Below, one piece after another: positions 10,151-21,352 of a stretch of DNA of 64,000 bases; within the stretch, counting starts at the first letter, position 1; each line of letters starts with the position of its first letter. The notes beneath the pieces were generated by a model. That model searched no databases. It worked only from the letters and a program-made list of their open reading frames with translations, and had not been told where the DNA came from. A program made the translations under genes and the position numbers. The stretch spans positions 160,308-224,307 of the forward strand of contig JAJFLU010000022.1 in the NCBI GenBank assembly GCA_021772515.1, read 5' to 3'. The stretch is from Opitutales bacterium (GTDB lineage: Bacteria; Verrucomicrobiota; Verrucomicrobiia; Opitutales; UBA2987).

Positions 10151-11422
10151 ATGAGCGAAAAAACAAGTTACCAGGATATGGACCTGCTGCGTTTCACGAC
10201 GGCTGGAAGCGTCGATGATGGCAAAAGCACGCTCATTGGGCGACTGTTATGCGATACCAAAACGATTTTTGAGGACCAACTGGAGGCAGCCACACTATCG
10301 AGCCAGCGCCGGGGGGATGAAAATCTTAATTTGGCGTTGCTTACCGATGGCCTCCGGGCGGAGCGGGAGCAGGGGATCACCATCGATGTGGCCTACCGAT
10401 ATTTTGCCACCCCCAAGAGAAAGTTTATCATCGCAGACACCCCCGGGCATATTCAATACACGCGCAATATGGTAACGGGGGCCTCGACCGCGAATCTGGC
10501 GATTATATTGGTCGATGCCCGCAAGGGAGTCATCGAGCAAACTTGCCGCCACGCCTTCATCGCTTCGCTCCTGCGCATCCAGCATATTGTATTTTGTATC
10601 AACAAGATGGACCTGGTTGACTACAGCGAGGAGGTTTACGAACGCATTGTAAAGGAATTCAAGCAGTTCGCCTCACGACTGGAAATTGCCGATATGAGCT
10701 TTATCCCGGTCAGCGCTTTGTACGGTGATAATGTGGTGGAGAAGAAGGAGAATATGCCTTGGTACCAGGGGCCTACCTTGTTGTATCACCTGGAAAATAT
10801 TTATATTGGCCCCGATGCGAACCAAATCGATCCTCGTTTTCCGGTGCAATGGGTGATCCGGCCCCATTCAAACAATCATCATGATTTTCGAGGATATGCC
10901 GGACGTGTGGCTGGAGGCGTTTTCAAGCCGGGGGACGAAATCCAAGTGCTTCAGTCGGGGTTTACTTCGCGGATAAAAGCTATCAATACCTTCGATGGCG
11001 AGCTAGCGGAGGCTTTCTACCCGCTTTCTGTCGCCATCACGATCGAGGACGAAATTGATATCGGTCGAGGTGATATGATTGCAAAGCCCCAAAATTTCCC
11101 CCAATGCGGCCAGGATATTGACGTTATGCTTTGTTGGTTTTCCGAGAAGAATAATCTGCGTCACCGCGGTAAGTATATTTTGCGGCATACCACGAGGGAG
11201 GTCAAAGCGCTGGTCAAGGAAGTGAAATACAAGATCGACGTGAATACTCTGCATAAAATCGAGAATGATCTGGAGATTGGTCTCAATGAGATCGGACGTA
11301 TTTCACTGCGCACCTCACAGCCGCTTTTTTACGACACCTACCGGCGCAACCGCATCACAGGCAGCATTGTCCTGATCGACGAATTCAGCAATGAAACGGT
11401 GGCCGCCGGAATGATTCGCTAG
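10151..11422 (+). CDS. cysN: Sulfate adenylyltransferase subunit 1 (GTPase)
   Basis: AGSVDDGKSTLIGRLL, DTPGHIQYTRNMVTGAS, NKMD GTPase motifs. Confidence 0.96.
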   Translation: MSEKTSYQDMDLLRFTTAGSVDDGKSTLIGRLLCDTKTIFEDQLEAATLSSQRRGDENLNLALLTDGLRAEREQGITIDVAYRYFATPKRKFIIADTPGHIQYTRNMVTGASTANLAIILVDARKGVIEQTCRHAFIASLLRIQHIVFCINKMDLVDYSEEVYERIVKEFKQFASRLEIADMSFIPVSALYGDNVVEKKENMPWYQGPTLLYHLENIYIGPDANQIDPRFPVQWVIRPHSNNHHDFRGYAGRVAGGVFKPGDEIQVLQSGFTSRIKAINTFDGELAEAFYPLSVAITIEDEIDIGRGDMIAKPQNFPQCGQDIDVMLCWFSEKNNLRHRGKYILRHTTREVKALVKEVKYKIDVNTLHKIENDLEIGLNEIGRISLRTSQPLFYDTYRRNRITGSIVLIDEFSNETVAAGMIR

Positions 11423-11458
11423 AGCGAGCCACCGAAATAAACTATTTGTATTATACCG

Positions 11459-12298
11459 CTATTTGTAACGGTTGATGACTTCCTGTAGATTTTCTCTGGT
11501 CTTATCGCAAATATCCACAAAATCCTCCTCGGAAAATCCGAGGTAATTCAGGGCCGATTGTTTTTCGTCGAGGTCTGTGGGATCCATACCGTGTCCCGTG
11601 CCGATTGTTTTGGCAACGATATTGGCCATTTGCACAACATAGGGTAGGGGTTCGTCAATTTCCTCCGGCGTGTGGTGATAAATGATTCCCGTGACAATAC
11701 TTTCCGGCAATTTCCAGTGCTGGGCCACCAGTCCGCCAACTTCCCCGTGATGGACGAGAAGCAGTTCCGATTCAGCCTGCCTTTCACTGGCCCCTCCCTT
11801 TTGCCGGGCAGTGTTGAGCAAACCGAGGGTGTCCGCATCCAGATATTGCATGAGGACGAGTTTTCCGACATCGTGGAGCAAGGCGGTGGTGAAACTTTCC
11901 TGGGGAACCTCGACTGAGGTTCGGCCTTTAAAAATATCAACCGCCAGCGCAGAAGCTATCGAATGTTTCCATAATTCCCCCTCCGTGAGGCCATACTCGG
12001 GAATGGATTGATTGAATTCTTTACGAACGCTGGCGGCCATGGCCACTTCGAGTATAATACCCGTGCCCATGCGCATAACGGCATCGTCCACACTTGTGAC
12101 TGGCATGGTGTTGGCGCTGGCGGCTGAGTTAGCCCACCGCAGGAGTCGGGCCGTCAAAGATTGATCGTAGGAGATAACTTCGGCAATTTCGTTAAGATCT
12201 GTATCGTCGCTCACGACCATTGAGGCCAGACGAGTCACGCTCATCGGAAGAGGCTCAAGATCACTTGAACTACTAATCACTTCGTCTAAATTGATCAT
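11459..12298 (-). CDS. HDOD-domain signalling protein
   Basis: LPMSVTRLASMVVSDDTDLNEIAEVISYDQSLTARLLRWANSA and LLHDVGKLVLMQYL are HDOD features; adjacent to che genes. Confidence 0.85.
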   Translation of the reverse strand: MINLDEVISSSSDLEPLPMSVTRLASMVVSDDTDLNEIAEVISYDQSLTARLLRWANSAASANTMPVTSVDDAVMRMGTGIILEVAMAASVRKEFNQSIPEYGLTEGELWKHSIASALAVDIFKGRTSVEVPQESFTTALLHDVGKLVLMQYLDADTLGLLNTARQKGGASERQAESELLLVHHGEVGGLVAQHWKLPESIVTGIIYHHTPEEIDEPLPYVVQMANIVAKTIGTGHGMDPTDLDEKQSALNYLGFSEEDFVDICDKTRENLQEVINRYK

Positions 12299-12371
12299 TA
12301 TTGTTGTTTACCTGGAATTATAGTGCTGACTAATATTAACGTTAAAATGCTTGGTTGCCACGGTCCATACT

Positions 12372-13202
12372 TCAAGTGCGAACTCTATAACAAGTAGTTT
12401 TATTGAGTCTCAGCACCTCAAATGAATCATCGAGATTAATCGTCGTTTCGGCAGCGCCAAGAAATAAATAACCACCGGGTTTCAGCACTGCTCGCGCTTT
12501 GCGAAGTATTTCCTTTTTAACCTGCGGCGTAAAGTAAATCATCACGTTTCTTAAAAATATTACATCCATTTTGGGCAAAAAAGGCCATTGCTCCACCAGG
12601 TTCATTTGCCGGAAAGTAACCATTTTCATGATGTCATCTTTTATCCGGGCATTTCGGCCATCTTGCTGAAAATATTTGACCATCAACATGGCGGGGAGAC
12701 CACGGTTGATTTCGAGTTTTGAATACAAACCGGCTCTGGCTCTGCTGATCATTTCGGCTGAAAGATCGCAACCGAGGATTTTAACATCCCAACCCTCTCT
12801 CATCGGAAAATAATCCTTGATGATCATGGCGATGGTGTAGGGTTCCTGCCCACTTGAGCAGGCTGCGGACCAGATATTCAATTCCTTCTTCGGGTTGGAG
12901 CCATTGCACATTTCCGGGAGGATTCTTTCTTTCAGCACCTGGAAGGGATGGAGGTCGCGAAACCAGGAAGTTTCGTTGGTCGTCATGGCATCGACAACGC
13001 TTTCCAGGAGTGATTTGTCCATGCCGCTGCGCAATTTACTCATCAACTCTTCCAATGAGGTCAGACTCCTTTTTCTAGCGACCTGGAGCAGGCGCGATTC
13101 AACGAGATACTCTTTGCCGTCATCAAGGACGATGGCCGAGCGTCTTTTCACGAAATCGCGAATATAATCAAAATCTGCCGGACTGATTGAAAAAGTGACC
13201 AT
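12372..13202 (-). CDS. cheR: CheR-type protein-glutamate methyltransferase
   Basis: IWSAACSSGQEPYTIAMII, VIFLRNVMIYFTPQVKKEILRKARAVLKPGGYLFLGAAET. Confidence 0.95.
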   Translation of the reverse strand: MVTFSISPADFDYIRDFVKRRSAIVLDDGKEYLVESRLLQVARKRSLTSLEELMSKLRSGMDKSLLESVVDAMTTNETSWFRDLHPFQVLKERILPEMCNGSNPKKELNIWSAACSSGQEPYTIAMIIKDYFPMREGWDVKILGCDLSAEMISRARAGLYSKLEINRGLPAMLMVKYFQQDGRNARIKDDIMKMVTFRQMNLVEQWPFLPKMDVIFLRNVMIYFTPQVKKEILRKARAVLKPGGYLFLGAAETTINLDDSFEVLRLNKTTCYRVRT

Positions 13203-13214
13203 TTTTTATAAATA

Positions 13215-14327
13215 CTAAACCGTTAATCTTTGCTTGCCGTTGTGCAGCTTCATGCTCTCATTGACAATTCTTGTGATGGCTGATGTTATCTGTTGCAGAG
13301 GGAGGATTTTTTCCGCCAACCCCGCCTCGGCTACATAACCGGGCATTCCCCAAACAACACTGGTCTCCTTATCCTGCACAATTACCCTACCGCCGCCTGA
13401 AATAATATCTTGGCAACCCCGAAGACCGTCTTTCCCCATACCGGTGAGGATGACTCCAAGGGTATTGCCTCCATAAACATTGGCGACCGATCTGAATAGT
13501 ACATCAACAGCCGGTCGGCAGGAGTTTTCCTGGGTGTCCTGATTGAGCTCAAGGGTGCGGACAATGGCATTACCGCCGATTGTCATATGAAAATTTCCGG
13601 GCGCAATCCAGACAGTTCCCGGTTCCAGTAAGGCTCCTTCGAGTCCCTCGCGAACCAGCAGGTTGGAATTTTTTGACAAACTATTGGCCAGTAACCCCGT
13701 GAAAGTTGGCGGCATGTGCTGCACAATGACGACCGGTATGGGAAAATTGGCGGGAAGCTGGGGAATCACTTTTGCGAGGGCATTGGGGCCTCCCGTGGAA
13801 ACTCCAATGGCCAAAATATCAATCCTTTTAGAGGAGGCTGCTGACCTGGTGACGGCCTTTATCGAGCCTTTTCCGGGCATAGAAGACAGCCGCGATTGGT
13901 TCGTTTTAAACTCGGCGACAAATGGGCATAGCGCCTTGACTTTGGGGATCAGTTCTTCTGCCACTTGCCGGAGCGCTCCAGCGAGGTCACGCATTTGCGA
14001 AGGCTTGGTCACGTAGTCACTAGCCCCTCTTTTCAACGCCTCTAGGGTGGCCGATGCGGCCCGTTCAGTAATGGAACTGAACATAATAACCGGTAAATTT
14101 TTGTAGGTTTTACGGATTTCGGTGAGGGTTTGCAGCCCATCCATCTCCGGCATTTCGACATCGAGGGTGATTAAATCGGGATTGATCTGCGGAATTTTAG
14201 AGAGGGCGATTTTACCATTGGCTGCGATACCCGCCACTTCCAGGGCTGGATCGGCTTCAAGGGCCTTCGATATCAACCGCCGTATCACGGCGGAATCGTC
14301 GACTACTAAAATGCGGGCTTTTGGCAT
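13215..14327 (-). CDS. cheB: CheB protein-glutamate methylesterase
   Basis: N-terminal receiver (LDVEMPEMDGL) plus C-terminal methylesterase (GVSTGGPNAL, QHMPPTFTGLLANSL, GMGKDGLRG). Confidence 0.95.
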   Translation of the reverse strand: MPKARILVVDDSAVIRRLISKALEADPALEVAGIAANGKIALSKIPQINPDLITLDVEMPEMDGLQTLTEIRKTYKNLPVIMFSSITERAASATLEALKRGASDYVTKPSQMRDLAGALRQVAEELIPKVKALCPFVAEFKTNQSRLSSMPGKGSIKAVTRSAASSKRIDILAIGVSTGGPNALAKVIPQLPANFPIPVVIVQHMPPTFTGLLANSLSKNSNLLVREGLEGALLEPGTVWIAPGNFHMTIGGNAIVRTLELNQDTQENSCRPAVDVLFRSVANVYGGNTLGVILTGMGKDGLRGCQDIISGGGRVIVQDKETSVVWGMPGYVAEAGLAEKILPLQQITSAITRIVNESMKLHNGKQRLTV

Positions 14328-14340
14328 TACTCTTTTCCGT

Positions 14341-14706
14341 TCACAAGACTCCCAGAAGAGCCAATTTGTTTTCCAAATCTTCTTTGGTAAACGGTTTCAT
14401 CAAGTACTCATTGGCGCCTGCTTCAAGGGCCTGGGCTACTTTGTCCAGTTCGCTCTCGGTGGTCACCATCATGATAAACATATCGTTGTGTTCTGGAAGG
14501 GCGCGCACGGCGCAGACGAAATCATACCCGTTCATCACCGGCATATTCCAGTCCACAAGAGCGACATTCGCGCCTCCTGCCTCAGCGAGCCTTTCGAGGG
14601 CTTCTTTGCCATCGGCCGCTTCTATAGTTTCAAAACCTTGTCCTTTTAACATTTTGCGAACGAACATCCGCAAGGTACTTGAATCATCTACTATCAGTGC
14701 TTTCAT
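14341..14706 (-). CDS. CheY-like single-domain response regulator
   Basis: MKALIVDDSSTLRMFVRKML...VALVDWNMPVMNGYDFV...GANEYLMKPF. Confidence 0.9.
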   Translation of the reverse strand: MKALIVDDSSTLRMFVRKMLKGQGFETIEAADGKEALERLAEAGGANVALVDWNMPVMNGYDFVCAVRALPEHNDMFIMMVTTESELDKVAQALEAGANEYLMKPFTKEDLENKLALLGVL

Positions 14707-14828
14707 CTCATTGAATAGATTGTTGGTTATATCGCAACCGTTTGGGATCGTGGGTCAACACCGGGTTATCGGCGGCTTTTGTCAGTTAAATAGCCAATTC
14801 TCAAAAGAAGTTCGTTTTTATAAAATCA

Positions 14829-15581
14829 TCAGGAAAAAGAGGTTCCCTGGGGGATGAAAACTCGTGGTCCAAAGTAATCGATATACTTTACCGACCAATG
14901 GCTCCACTGGCGTTCTTCGATATCTTTCCATGCCTGATATTTCTCCAAACAAGTCCCGTAAAGAGCCTGTGCGATATCGAATTCTCTTTCTCCGAGGTCT
15001 TTCGATTCATAGAGGAAATGCGCTTTGTCGTTTTTATAGCGATCCCAGGGGCAGATGTAGATACGAATGCGATCGACCTTTCCGTCAACCTTTCCATCTA
15101 CTCGCCGATCCTCAAGAATCATGTCGATTCGGTCGCGCTTGGTTCTGTCATCCGGCAATTTCCTGCCCATTGAAATGGTCAACCCCTCATATTGCTCATT
15201 TTCGCTCCAGTTGTTATGGTAGAATGTAAAGGCCATTCGCAGGGGATCGGCCTGTAGGTCTTTTACGAAATCTCGATAATCCGGTGGTATTTCCTGCCCC
15301 AGATGTTCGAGAATATTCTTAACTCCATCAAAGTAATCCCGATCCTCGTTGAAATCATGAATATGGGCGCGGAACACATTCAGCCCATATTTGTTCCAGG
15401 CGCGCGACCAGCCCAATCCTTTTCGCTGTCTTTTTGCCTCGAGCAAATTCATCAGCTTGGCCAATACGATGGGCGGTTTTTTTTGCAGGTTCAACTCGCG
15501 CTGCAAAGTGCCCATCGAGAGATCCTCGGGGTTGATGGACTCTTTGTCGAGGGTGAGGGTAGTGGTGGTGGTGGGTTTCAT
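14829..15581 (-). CDS. Uncharacterised soluble protein (orphan)
   Basis: Long intact ORF co-directional with flanking genes; no family recognised; contains VDGKVDGKVD micro-repeat and MKPTTTTTL start. Confidence 0.6.
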   Translation of the reverse strand: MKPTTTTTLTLDKESINPEDLSMGTLQRELNLQKKPPIVLAKLMNLLEAKRQRKGLGWSRAWNKYGLNVFRAHIHDFNEDRDYFDGVKNILEHLGQEIPPDYRDFVKDLQADPLRMAFTFYHNNWSENEQYEGLTISMGRKLPDDRTKRDRIDMILEDRRVDGKVDGKVDRIRIYICPWDRYKNDKAHFLYESKDLGEREFDIAQALYGTCLEKYQAWKDIEERQWSHWSVKYIDYFGPRVFIPQGTSFS

Positions 15582-15634
15582 GATTTCGTTAGTCAGCCAG
15601 TTCGATTTTTCGTTTTCAAAATGGTTTGGGCCTA

Positions 15635-17173
15635 TTATTGCAGCCAGACCCTCACCCTTTTATTGCCTTCTTCGGTCTTGAATAGATCGCCCGGAGGTAA
15701 ATCGTAAGCCATCGCCTGAGAGGATATTTTTTCCAGGTCGATGGCGCGATTCTCGAGGGATTCCCGAAGCTCATCGGGAATGAGATCGGCCAGACATTCC
15801 ACGGCGGCAGCTCCAAAAGTTAGTTTTATCTTGGTCATTCCGTTTTCACGGACCTGGATATTCAATGTTTCTGATAGCATGAATCTTTTTTTATTTTCGA
15901 TTTGCGGGGGGGCCTCTGGCTGAACGATACCCTTTTGGTCAGCAAGAATTTCGGCCAACGTCTCCCTCCAGTTAAAAGGCGCATCCAGAGCTTTCAGGTA
16001 CTGAACCATTCCCTGAAAGGCACGGATTATGTAAATAATGTCGGGCGGTCCCGCCAATCGAAAATTTTGCCGAAAATCTCCAAGGATTTTCGATATTTTC
16101 TCACTGAGGCGCCAATCGGCGATGGAAAATGAGTGGTCGCCAAACGGCGCCAAGAGGATTTTTGTGGTATCGACCAGGAGGTGTTCCATGGGTCGAAGCA
16201 TTTCGCTGTTGAAGCCCATTTTTAGATAGGCCGATAATACCTTTTCGCGGTCGTAATCTCCGTCCAGTGAGGTTTTCAGGAGACTTGCCATGCCGGTGGC
16301 GATGTCCTCATCAATACATTTGACACATCCGAAATCGATCAGCCCGAGAATGGGGTTGCCGCCATTTCTCTGAAACCGGTAGTTGCCCGGATGGGGGTCG
16401 GCATGGACCTCCTTCCAACGCAGGCAACTGGACAGGAACAATTTCAATAGCAAACGGGAAATTTCAGCTCTTTCCTGTACCGACCATTCTCTGGCCACAC
16501 TGATATTTTCGCCTTTAACCCAGGTCATGGTCAGAATTTTGTCATTGCTGAGAGAATCAACCACGCAGGGCGACTGCACTTGATCCCATTCTTCAAAACG
16601 CTTGGTAAATTTGGTTAAATTTTTGGCCTCCGCCTGGAAATCGATTTCCATTTCCAGCATGGAGCCAATTTCCTTCCGGTAGGCGGCAATGTCAAAGCCC
16701 CGGCGAAGGTCGCCCACTGGAGCGGTTAGCCAGCCCAGCGCCTTCAAATCAAGATGCAGCCCTTCGGCAATTCCGGGATACCTCACCTTGATTGCCACAT
16801 CACTTCCGTCCGGCAGTTGCGCCTGATGCACCTGCGCAATGGATGCGGAAATTCCCTCCTCCTCGATCTGCGAAAAACTGCTGAGACAGGATTCGCCCAA
16901 ACTATCCTGCATCTGCTTTTGGATTGTCTCAAAAGGCAGTGAGGGTGGGGCCTCCGTCAGCACCGCGTAGTTGGGGTCGGTTTGCGTCAACTCTCCCAGA
17001 GATAGTATTTGCCCCAATTTTTGAGGAATTCCGTGCAGGGAACCGAGGCGGTTAACCACTGCGGTTCGCGCTTTCCCGCTTCGAGTTTCGGAGCGCTGCC
17101 AAAACCTCAGCATGGCCATTTCTTTGGCCAGCAATCCTAGCTGAATCGCGCGGTTGAATGATTGTTTTGCCAA
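15635..17173 (-). CDS. ABC1/UbiB/AarF-family atypical kinase
   Basis: GIPQKLGQILSLGE (KxGQ motif), SASIAQVHQAQLPDGSDVAIKVRYPGI, HADPHPGNY, GLIDFGCVK. Confidence 0.9.
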   Translation of the reverse strand: MAKQSFNRAIQLGLLAKEMAMLRFWQRSETRSGKARTAVVNRLGSLHGIPQKLGQILSLGELTQTDPNYAVLTEAPPSLPFETIQKQMQDSLGESCLSSFSQIEEEGISASIAQVHQAQLPDGSDVAIKVRYPGIAEGLHLDLKALGWLTAPVGDLRRGFDIAAYRKEIGSMLEMEIDFQAEAKNLTKFTKRFEEWDQVQSPCVVDSLSNDKILTMTWVKGENISVAREWSVQERAEISRLLLKLFLSSCLRWKEVHADPHPGNYRFQRNGGNPILGLIDFGCVKCIDEDIATGMASLLKTSLDGDYDREKVLSAYLKMGFNSEMLRPMEHLLVDTTKILLAPFGDHSFSIADWRLSEKISKILGDFRQNFRLAGPPDIIYIIRAFQGMVQYLKALDAPFNWRETLAEILADQKGIVQPEAPPQIENKKRFMLSETLNIQVRENGMTKIKLTFGAAAVECLADLIPDELRESLENRAIDLEKISSQAMAYDLPPGDLFKTEEGNKRVRVWLQ

Positions 17174-17214
17174 TAAATTATTCCTTAACTGATAATTATT
17201 TGATTTATTGAATT

Positions 17215-18450
17215 CTAGGTCAATGCTCCAGCACCGGACTGCAAAAGCAGACTTTTGCGAAGGTTTCGGGAATGACCGTGCAATAGTTTTCCCAGAGAGC
17301 GGCGCAAAATGATTTGCGCACTTTCGGGGTCCAGGCTTTCCTCTGAGGCGAGCTCACGGGCCGTTTCTTCACTGAGCTTTATGGCGTTTTGGTAAACTTC
17401 TTTCAAAAGGGATTCAACCGGTCGGGAAGTTTGCCATCTATTCCAGTTCTCGATTTCTTCCGCGATAATTTTTTCCACTTTCGGAACTGAGTCTCTACGT
17501 CTCTTGAGAACTTCATTCTGTTGGTCCTTGATCGAGTCGATATTCCAAATCTCATGGGGTGAACCCGTTTCAATATTTCGGGGGACACCGGCATCAATGA
17601 GAAGGACGGGATTCGACTTTCGCTCCGCTGCGATACGATTCAATAAGGGCAGTTTCAAGACCGGTTCCTTTGATGAAACCGCCGAAATTACTGTGTCAGC
17701 CCGGCAAATCTCGCTTTCTAAATCTCTCCAGTCAATGACGTGGCCCCCGCAGTGCTCGGCCAGGATTTCAGCCTTTTCGCGGGTTCTGTTGGCGATTGAT
17801 AATTCGCCGAGTTGTTGTTTCGCGATGTGCCTGGCTGCATTGCCCGCTATTTCCCCGGCTCCGATGATTAAAATCCGGTTTTTTAACTTGGGCCCATTGC
17901 GATTTATACGATTGGCCAACATTCCTGCCAGGGCAGAGCCGACACTGGCCGCGCCCCTGCCAATATCGGTCTCCGTACGCGCGCGTTTCCCCGCACGTAA
18001 GGCCTGCCTGGAGATTTGATGAAGCCAGCCGCCCAAGGCGCCACTTTTTCCTGCCAAGGCGAGGGTTTTTTTGACCTGTCCCAGTATTTGTGTATCCCCC
18101 AAAATCGCCGAGTCCAGACCGGTCGCCACTCGTAAGAGATGATTGGCAGCGGCCTGATCCTGTAAATGGTAGCGGGAGCAATTCCCCTGTAATATTGGCG
18201 CTTTGGGACGGGATTTCTTCAGTAATTGCAACCACGCCTCATCGGGATTCGTGCCCAGAGGCGCGGCCAGATAAAACTCGGTTCGGTTGCAGGTTGACAA
18301 AACAATCGCCTCCACATCAGGCATTTCCTTTTTGGCTGCCCTCAGCAGATCAATAGTTTCGGCGGGGCCAAATGCGAGGGCCTCCCGCACGGCCAATGGC
18401 GCATTGCGGAAACTGACCCCCAACAAATGCAGTTGTTTATACTCTTCCAT
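17215..18450 (-). CDS. hemA: Glutamyl-tRNA reductase
   Basis: LSTCNRTEFYLA, DSAILGDTQILGQVKKTL, ILIIGAGEIAGNAARHI, IANRTREKAEILAE. Confidence 0.95.
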   Translation of the reverse strand: MEEYKQLHLLGVSFRNAPLAVREALAFGPAETIDLLRAAKKEMPDVEAIVLSTCNRTEFYLAAPLGTNPDEAWLQLLKKSRPKAPILQGNCSRYHLQDQAAANHLLRVATGLDSAILGDTQILGQVKKTLALAGKSGALGGWLHQISRQALRAGKRARTETDIGRGAASVGSALAGMLANRINRNGPKLKNRILIIGAGEIAGNAARHIAKQQLGELSIANRTREKAEILAEHCGGHVIDWRDLESEICRADTVISAVSSKEPVLKLPLLNRIAAERKSNPVLLIDAGVPRNIETGSPHEIWNIDSIKDQQNEVLKRRRDSVPKVEKIIAEEIENWNRWQTSRPVESLLKEVYQNAIKLSEETARELASEESLDPESAQIILRRSLGKLLHGHSRNLRKSLLLQSGAGALT

Positions 18451-18507
18451 AAACGAAATTCGTTAAAGAGGAATATCGACAAATGTGCTTAACAATTAAC
18501 CCTTCCT

Positions 18508-21252
18508 TTACTCTTTGAATTTGAATCTTGCCACCAGTTTTTGTAGTTCCGAGGCCGTTTCCGAAAGTTCATTGGCCGATTTCATGGTTTCACTGGCCCC
18601 CTCCGTGGTGCTTTCGGCGGCTGTGGCCACCCCTGTGATGTTCTGGGAAATTTCAGCACTGCCCTTGGCCGCTTCACTGACATTTCTGACGATCTCATTG
18701 GTAGTGGTGCTCTGCTCCTCCACCGCTGTTGCGATTGTGTTCTGGATGTCGTTGATCTGGCTGATGATTTCGCTGATTTCCTGGATCGCCTTGACGGAGC
18801 CTTCAGTATCTTGCTGAATGGCCTCGATTTTCTGGCTGATGTCCTCGGTCGCCTTGGCGGTTTCCTTGGCCAGTTCCTTGACCTCATTGGCGACCACTGC
18901 GAAGCCTTTACCCGCTTCACCGGCGCGGGCCGCTTCGATTGTGGCGTTGAGGGCCAGCAAATTTGTCTGCTGGGCAATCGAGGTGATCACCTTGATGACC
19001 TGCCCGATCTCCGCGCTACTTACGCCGAGTTTACCTACGGTAGTATTGGTAGTTTCAGCAACCTTTACAGCGCGGTCTGCAACTGCCGAAGCCTCCGTGG
19101 TGTTGCGGGCAATCTCCTTGATGCTGGCGCTCATTTCTTCGGCCCCTGAGGCCACGGTTTGCACGTTGTTGGTGACCTCTTCGCTCGCCGCCGATACGAC
19201 ATTGGCCTGCACGGAGGTTTCCTCGGCATTGCCAGCCATATTATTGCTTACATCGGTAAGTTGTTTAGATGAAACGCCAAGTGAATCTGCGATTCCAGCA
19301 ACGCCCTCCATTGTTTGACTTAACAATATCTTACCCTCGACCTGATCGGTTACATCAGTGGCGTATTTTACCACCTTGAACGGGTTGCCGTTAAGGTCCA
19401 TGATCGGATTGTAGGAAGCTTGTATCCATACTTCCTTGCCGCCCTTACCAATGCGTTTGTATTCGCCGGATTGGTATTCGCCGCGGTCGAGCCTGGCCCA
19501 GAATTCCTTGTAATCTGCGCTTCTGCGGTAGGTATCCTCCACAAACATGCCGTGGTGCTGACCCTTGATTTCCTCCAACCGATAGCCGAGAGTGCTGAGG
19601 AAGTTTTCGTTGGCATCAATTATCGTGCCGTCCATTTCAAACTCGATAACCGCCTGTGCCTTGCCAATGGCTTCAATTTGCCCAGAGAAATCGGCATTTT
19701 TTAATTTCTGATCGGTTATATCTGTGGCGTATTTTACCACCTTGAACGGGTTGTCGTTAAGGTCCATGATCGGATTGTAGGAAGCTTGTATCCATACTTC
19801 CTTGCCGCCCTTGCCAATACGTTTGTATTCGCCAGATTGGTATTCGCCGCGATTGAGCTTGGCCCAGAAATCCTTGTAATCTGCGCTTCTGCGGTAGGTA
19901 TCCTCCGCAAACATGCCATGGTGCTGACCCTTGATTTCCTCCAAACGATAGCCGAGTGTGCTGAGGAAGTTGTCGTTGGCATCAATGATCGTGCCGCTCA
20001 TTTCGAATTCGATAACGGCCATGGATTTGCCGATCGCTTCGAACTGCCGTTGAAAAGCTGCGTTGGTTTCCTTTTGCTTGAGCTCTTCGGTTACCACACC
20101 CCAGGTAACCATTGTTCCAAGGTGGGCGCCATTGTTTCCATTGATCGGATTCACAAGCAGATCGAGTGATTCAGGACCAACCTGGATGATGGCTTGGCGG
20201 GGTAGATTTTTCTTTGGATCGCCTAAAATTTGTCGCTGGTGGGATGGGTCCTTGTGAAAGACATCGATCGATTGCCCGATCAATTCTTCCACCGGCACCG
20301 GCAAGTACTGCTCAATGGATTTAAGAGTTTTCTTGGAGGCCGGGTTGAGATATTGGATTTTCAGGTCGGTATCTGCGTACATCACATTAAATGGAGATTT
20401 TTCCATCATCGCGTTGACCCGGGAAATTTCTGTTTCTCTTATTAGTTTTTCAGTCACCACTTCCCATGTGATCATCGCTCCGTGATAATTTCCGGCGTTG
20501 TCGTAAATGGCGCTAACAAGCAAGTCGAGCGTTTCCGCGCCGACCTGGATGTTTGCCCGGCGAGGCAGGTTTTTAGGATCTTTGAGAATCCTTCTCTGGT
20601 AGTCAGGATCCTTGTGAAAGACGTCGATATTCTGCCCAAGCAATTCCTCCACCCGCACCGGCAGGTATTGCTCAATGGATTTGAGTGTCTTCACAGATGC
20701 CGGGTTTAGGTAGCGGATTATCAGGTCGCGATCTGCGTACATCGTGTTGACGGGGGAGTTTTCCATCATCGACTGGACTCGTGACATTTTCCCCTCGATA
20801 CGGATTTTTTCCGATTCGTCCTCCCAATTAACGATATAGCCGCCCGTGTGATTTCTTTCATCCGTGATGGAGTTGAAAGTGGTACGCAGGGTTACTGAAC
20901 CGAAGGTAAACAGAGCCTCGTGTGGGAGAGCCTTCGGATTCCTTAAGATGGCTTCGATTTTACGTGGATCACGATGAAAACGGTGAATCGAGCCGCCGAT
21001 TATTTCATCGACCGATAATCCGAAGCTGCTCTTGATTTCACCTTCCAGAGAAGTAAGAGTTTTGATAGTACTAGGATTAGCATAGACGATATCGAAGTCT
21101 GTATTTGCTATTATTATGTTCGCCTGAACGTTGTCCATTGCAGAGAGAATATTCTCTCTCTCGGACATGAGTTCAGTCGAAAGGGATTCCTCATTCCCGT
21201 TATCATTTTCGATTCTGTTTTTGGTGATAGTTGTTTCCATTTCCGCCTTCAT
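18508..21252 (-). CDS. Soluble methyl-accepting chemotaxis protein with about five PAS modules
   Basis: C-terminal MCP signalling domain ([37 protein letters not shown]); repeated PAS blocks; no TM segment in the ORF. Confidence 0.93.
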   Translation of the reverse strand: MKAEMETTITKNRIENDNGNEESLSTELMSERENILSAMDNVQANIIIANTDFDIVYANPSTIKTLTSLEGEIKSSFGLSVDEIIGGSIHRFHRDPRKIEAILRNPKALPHEALFTFGSVTLRTTFNSITDERNHTGGYIVNWEDESEKIRIEGKMSRVQSMMENSPVNTMYADRDLIIRYLNPASVKTLKSIEQYLPVRVEELLGQNIDVFHKDPDYQRRILKDPKNLPRRANIQVGAETLDLLVSAIYDNAGNYHGAMITWEVVTEKLIRETEISRVNAMMEKSPFNVMYADTDLKIQYLNPASKKTLKSIEQYLPVPVEELIGQSIDVFHKDPSHQRQILGDPKKNLPRQAIIQVGPESLDLLVNPINGNNGAHLGTMVTWGVVTEELKQKETNAAFQRQFEAIGKSMAVIEFEMSGTIIDANDNFLSTLGYRLEEIKGQHHGMFAEDTYRRSADYKDFWAKLNRGEYQSGEYKRIGKGGKEVWIQASYNPIMDLNDNPFKVVKYATDITDQKLKNADFSGQIEAIGKAQAVIEFEMDGTIIDANENFLSTLGYRLEEIKGQHHGMFVEDTYRRSADYKEFWARLDRGEYQSGEYKRIGKGGKEVWIQASYNPIMDLNGNPFKVVKYATDVTDQVEGKILLSQTMEGVAGIADSLGVSSKQLTDVSNNMAGNAEETSVQANVVSAASEEVTNNVQTVASGAEEMSASIKEIARNTTEASAVADRAVKVAETTNTTVGKLGVSSAEIGQVIKVITSIAQQTNLLALNATIEAARAGEAGKGFAVVANEVKELAKETAKATEDISQKIEAIQQDTEGSVKAIQEISEIISQINDIQNTIATAVEEQSTTTNEIVRNVSEAAKGSAEISQNITGVATAAESTTEGASETMKSANELSETASELQKLVARFKFKE
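19368..20050 (-). repeat. Tandem intragenic duplication of a PAS/PAC module (366-bp period)
   Basis: The approx. 19377-19690 and 19743-20056 blocks are nearly identical in nucleotide and protein ([46 protein letters not shown]...). Confidence 0.85.
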
Positions 21253-21352
21253 ATTTTATAGTTAGTTGACATAGATCCATATTTGAAAACTGCATTCAGT
21301 ACATGAGCAATACAGTTAGTATTGATGAGGTTAACCCTCGATGGAACTTCGC

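Noticed and set aside
12098-12120. TGGCATGGTGTTGGCGC resembling a sigma-54 site
   Set aside because: Lies inside the HDOD coding sequence with no suitable downstream start; considered a chance match
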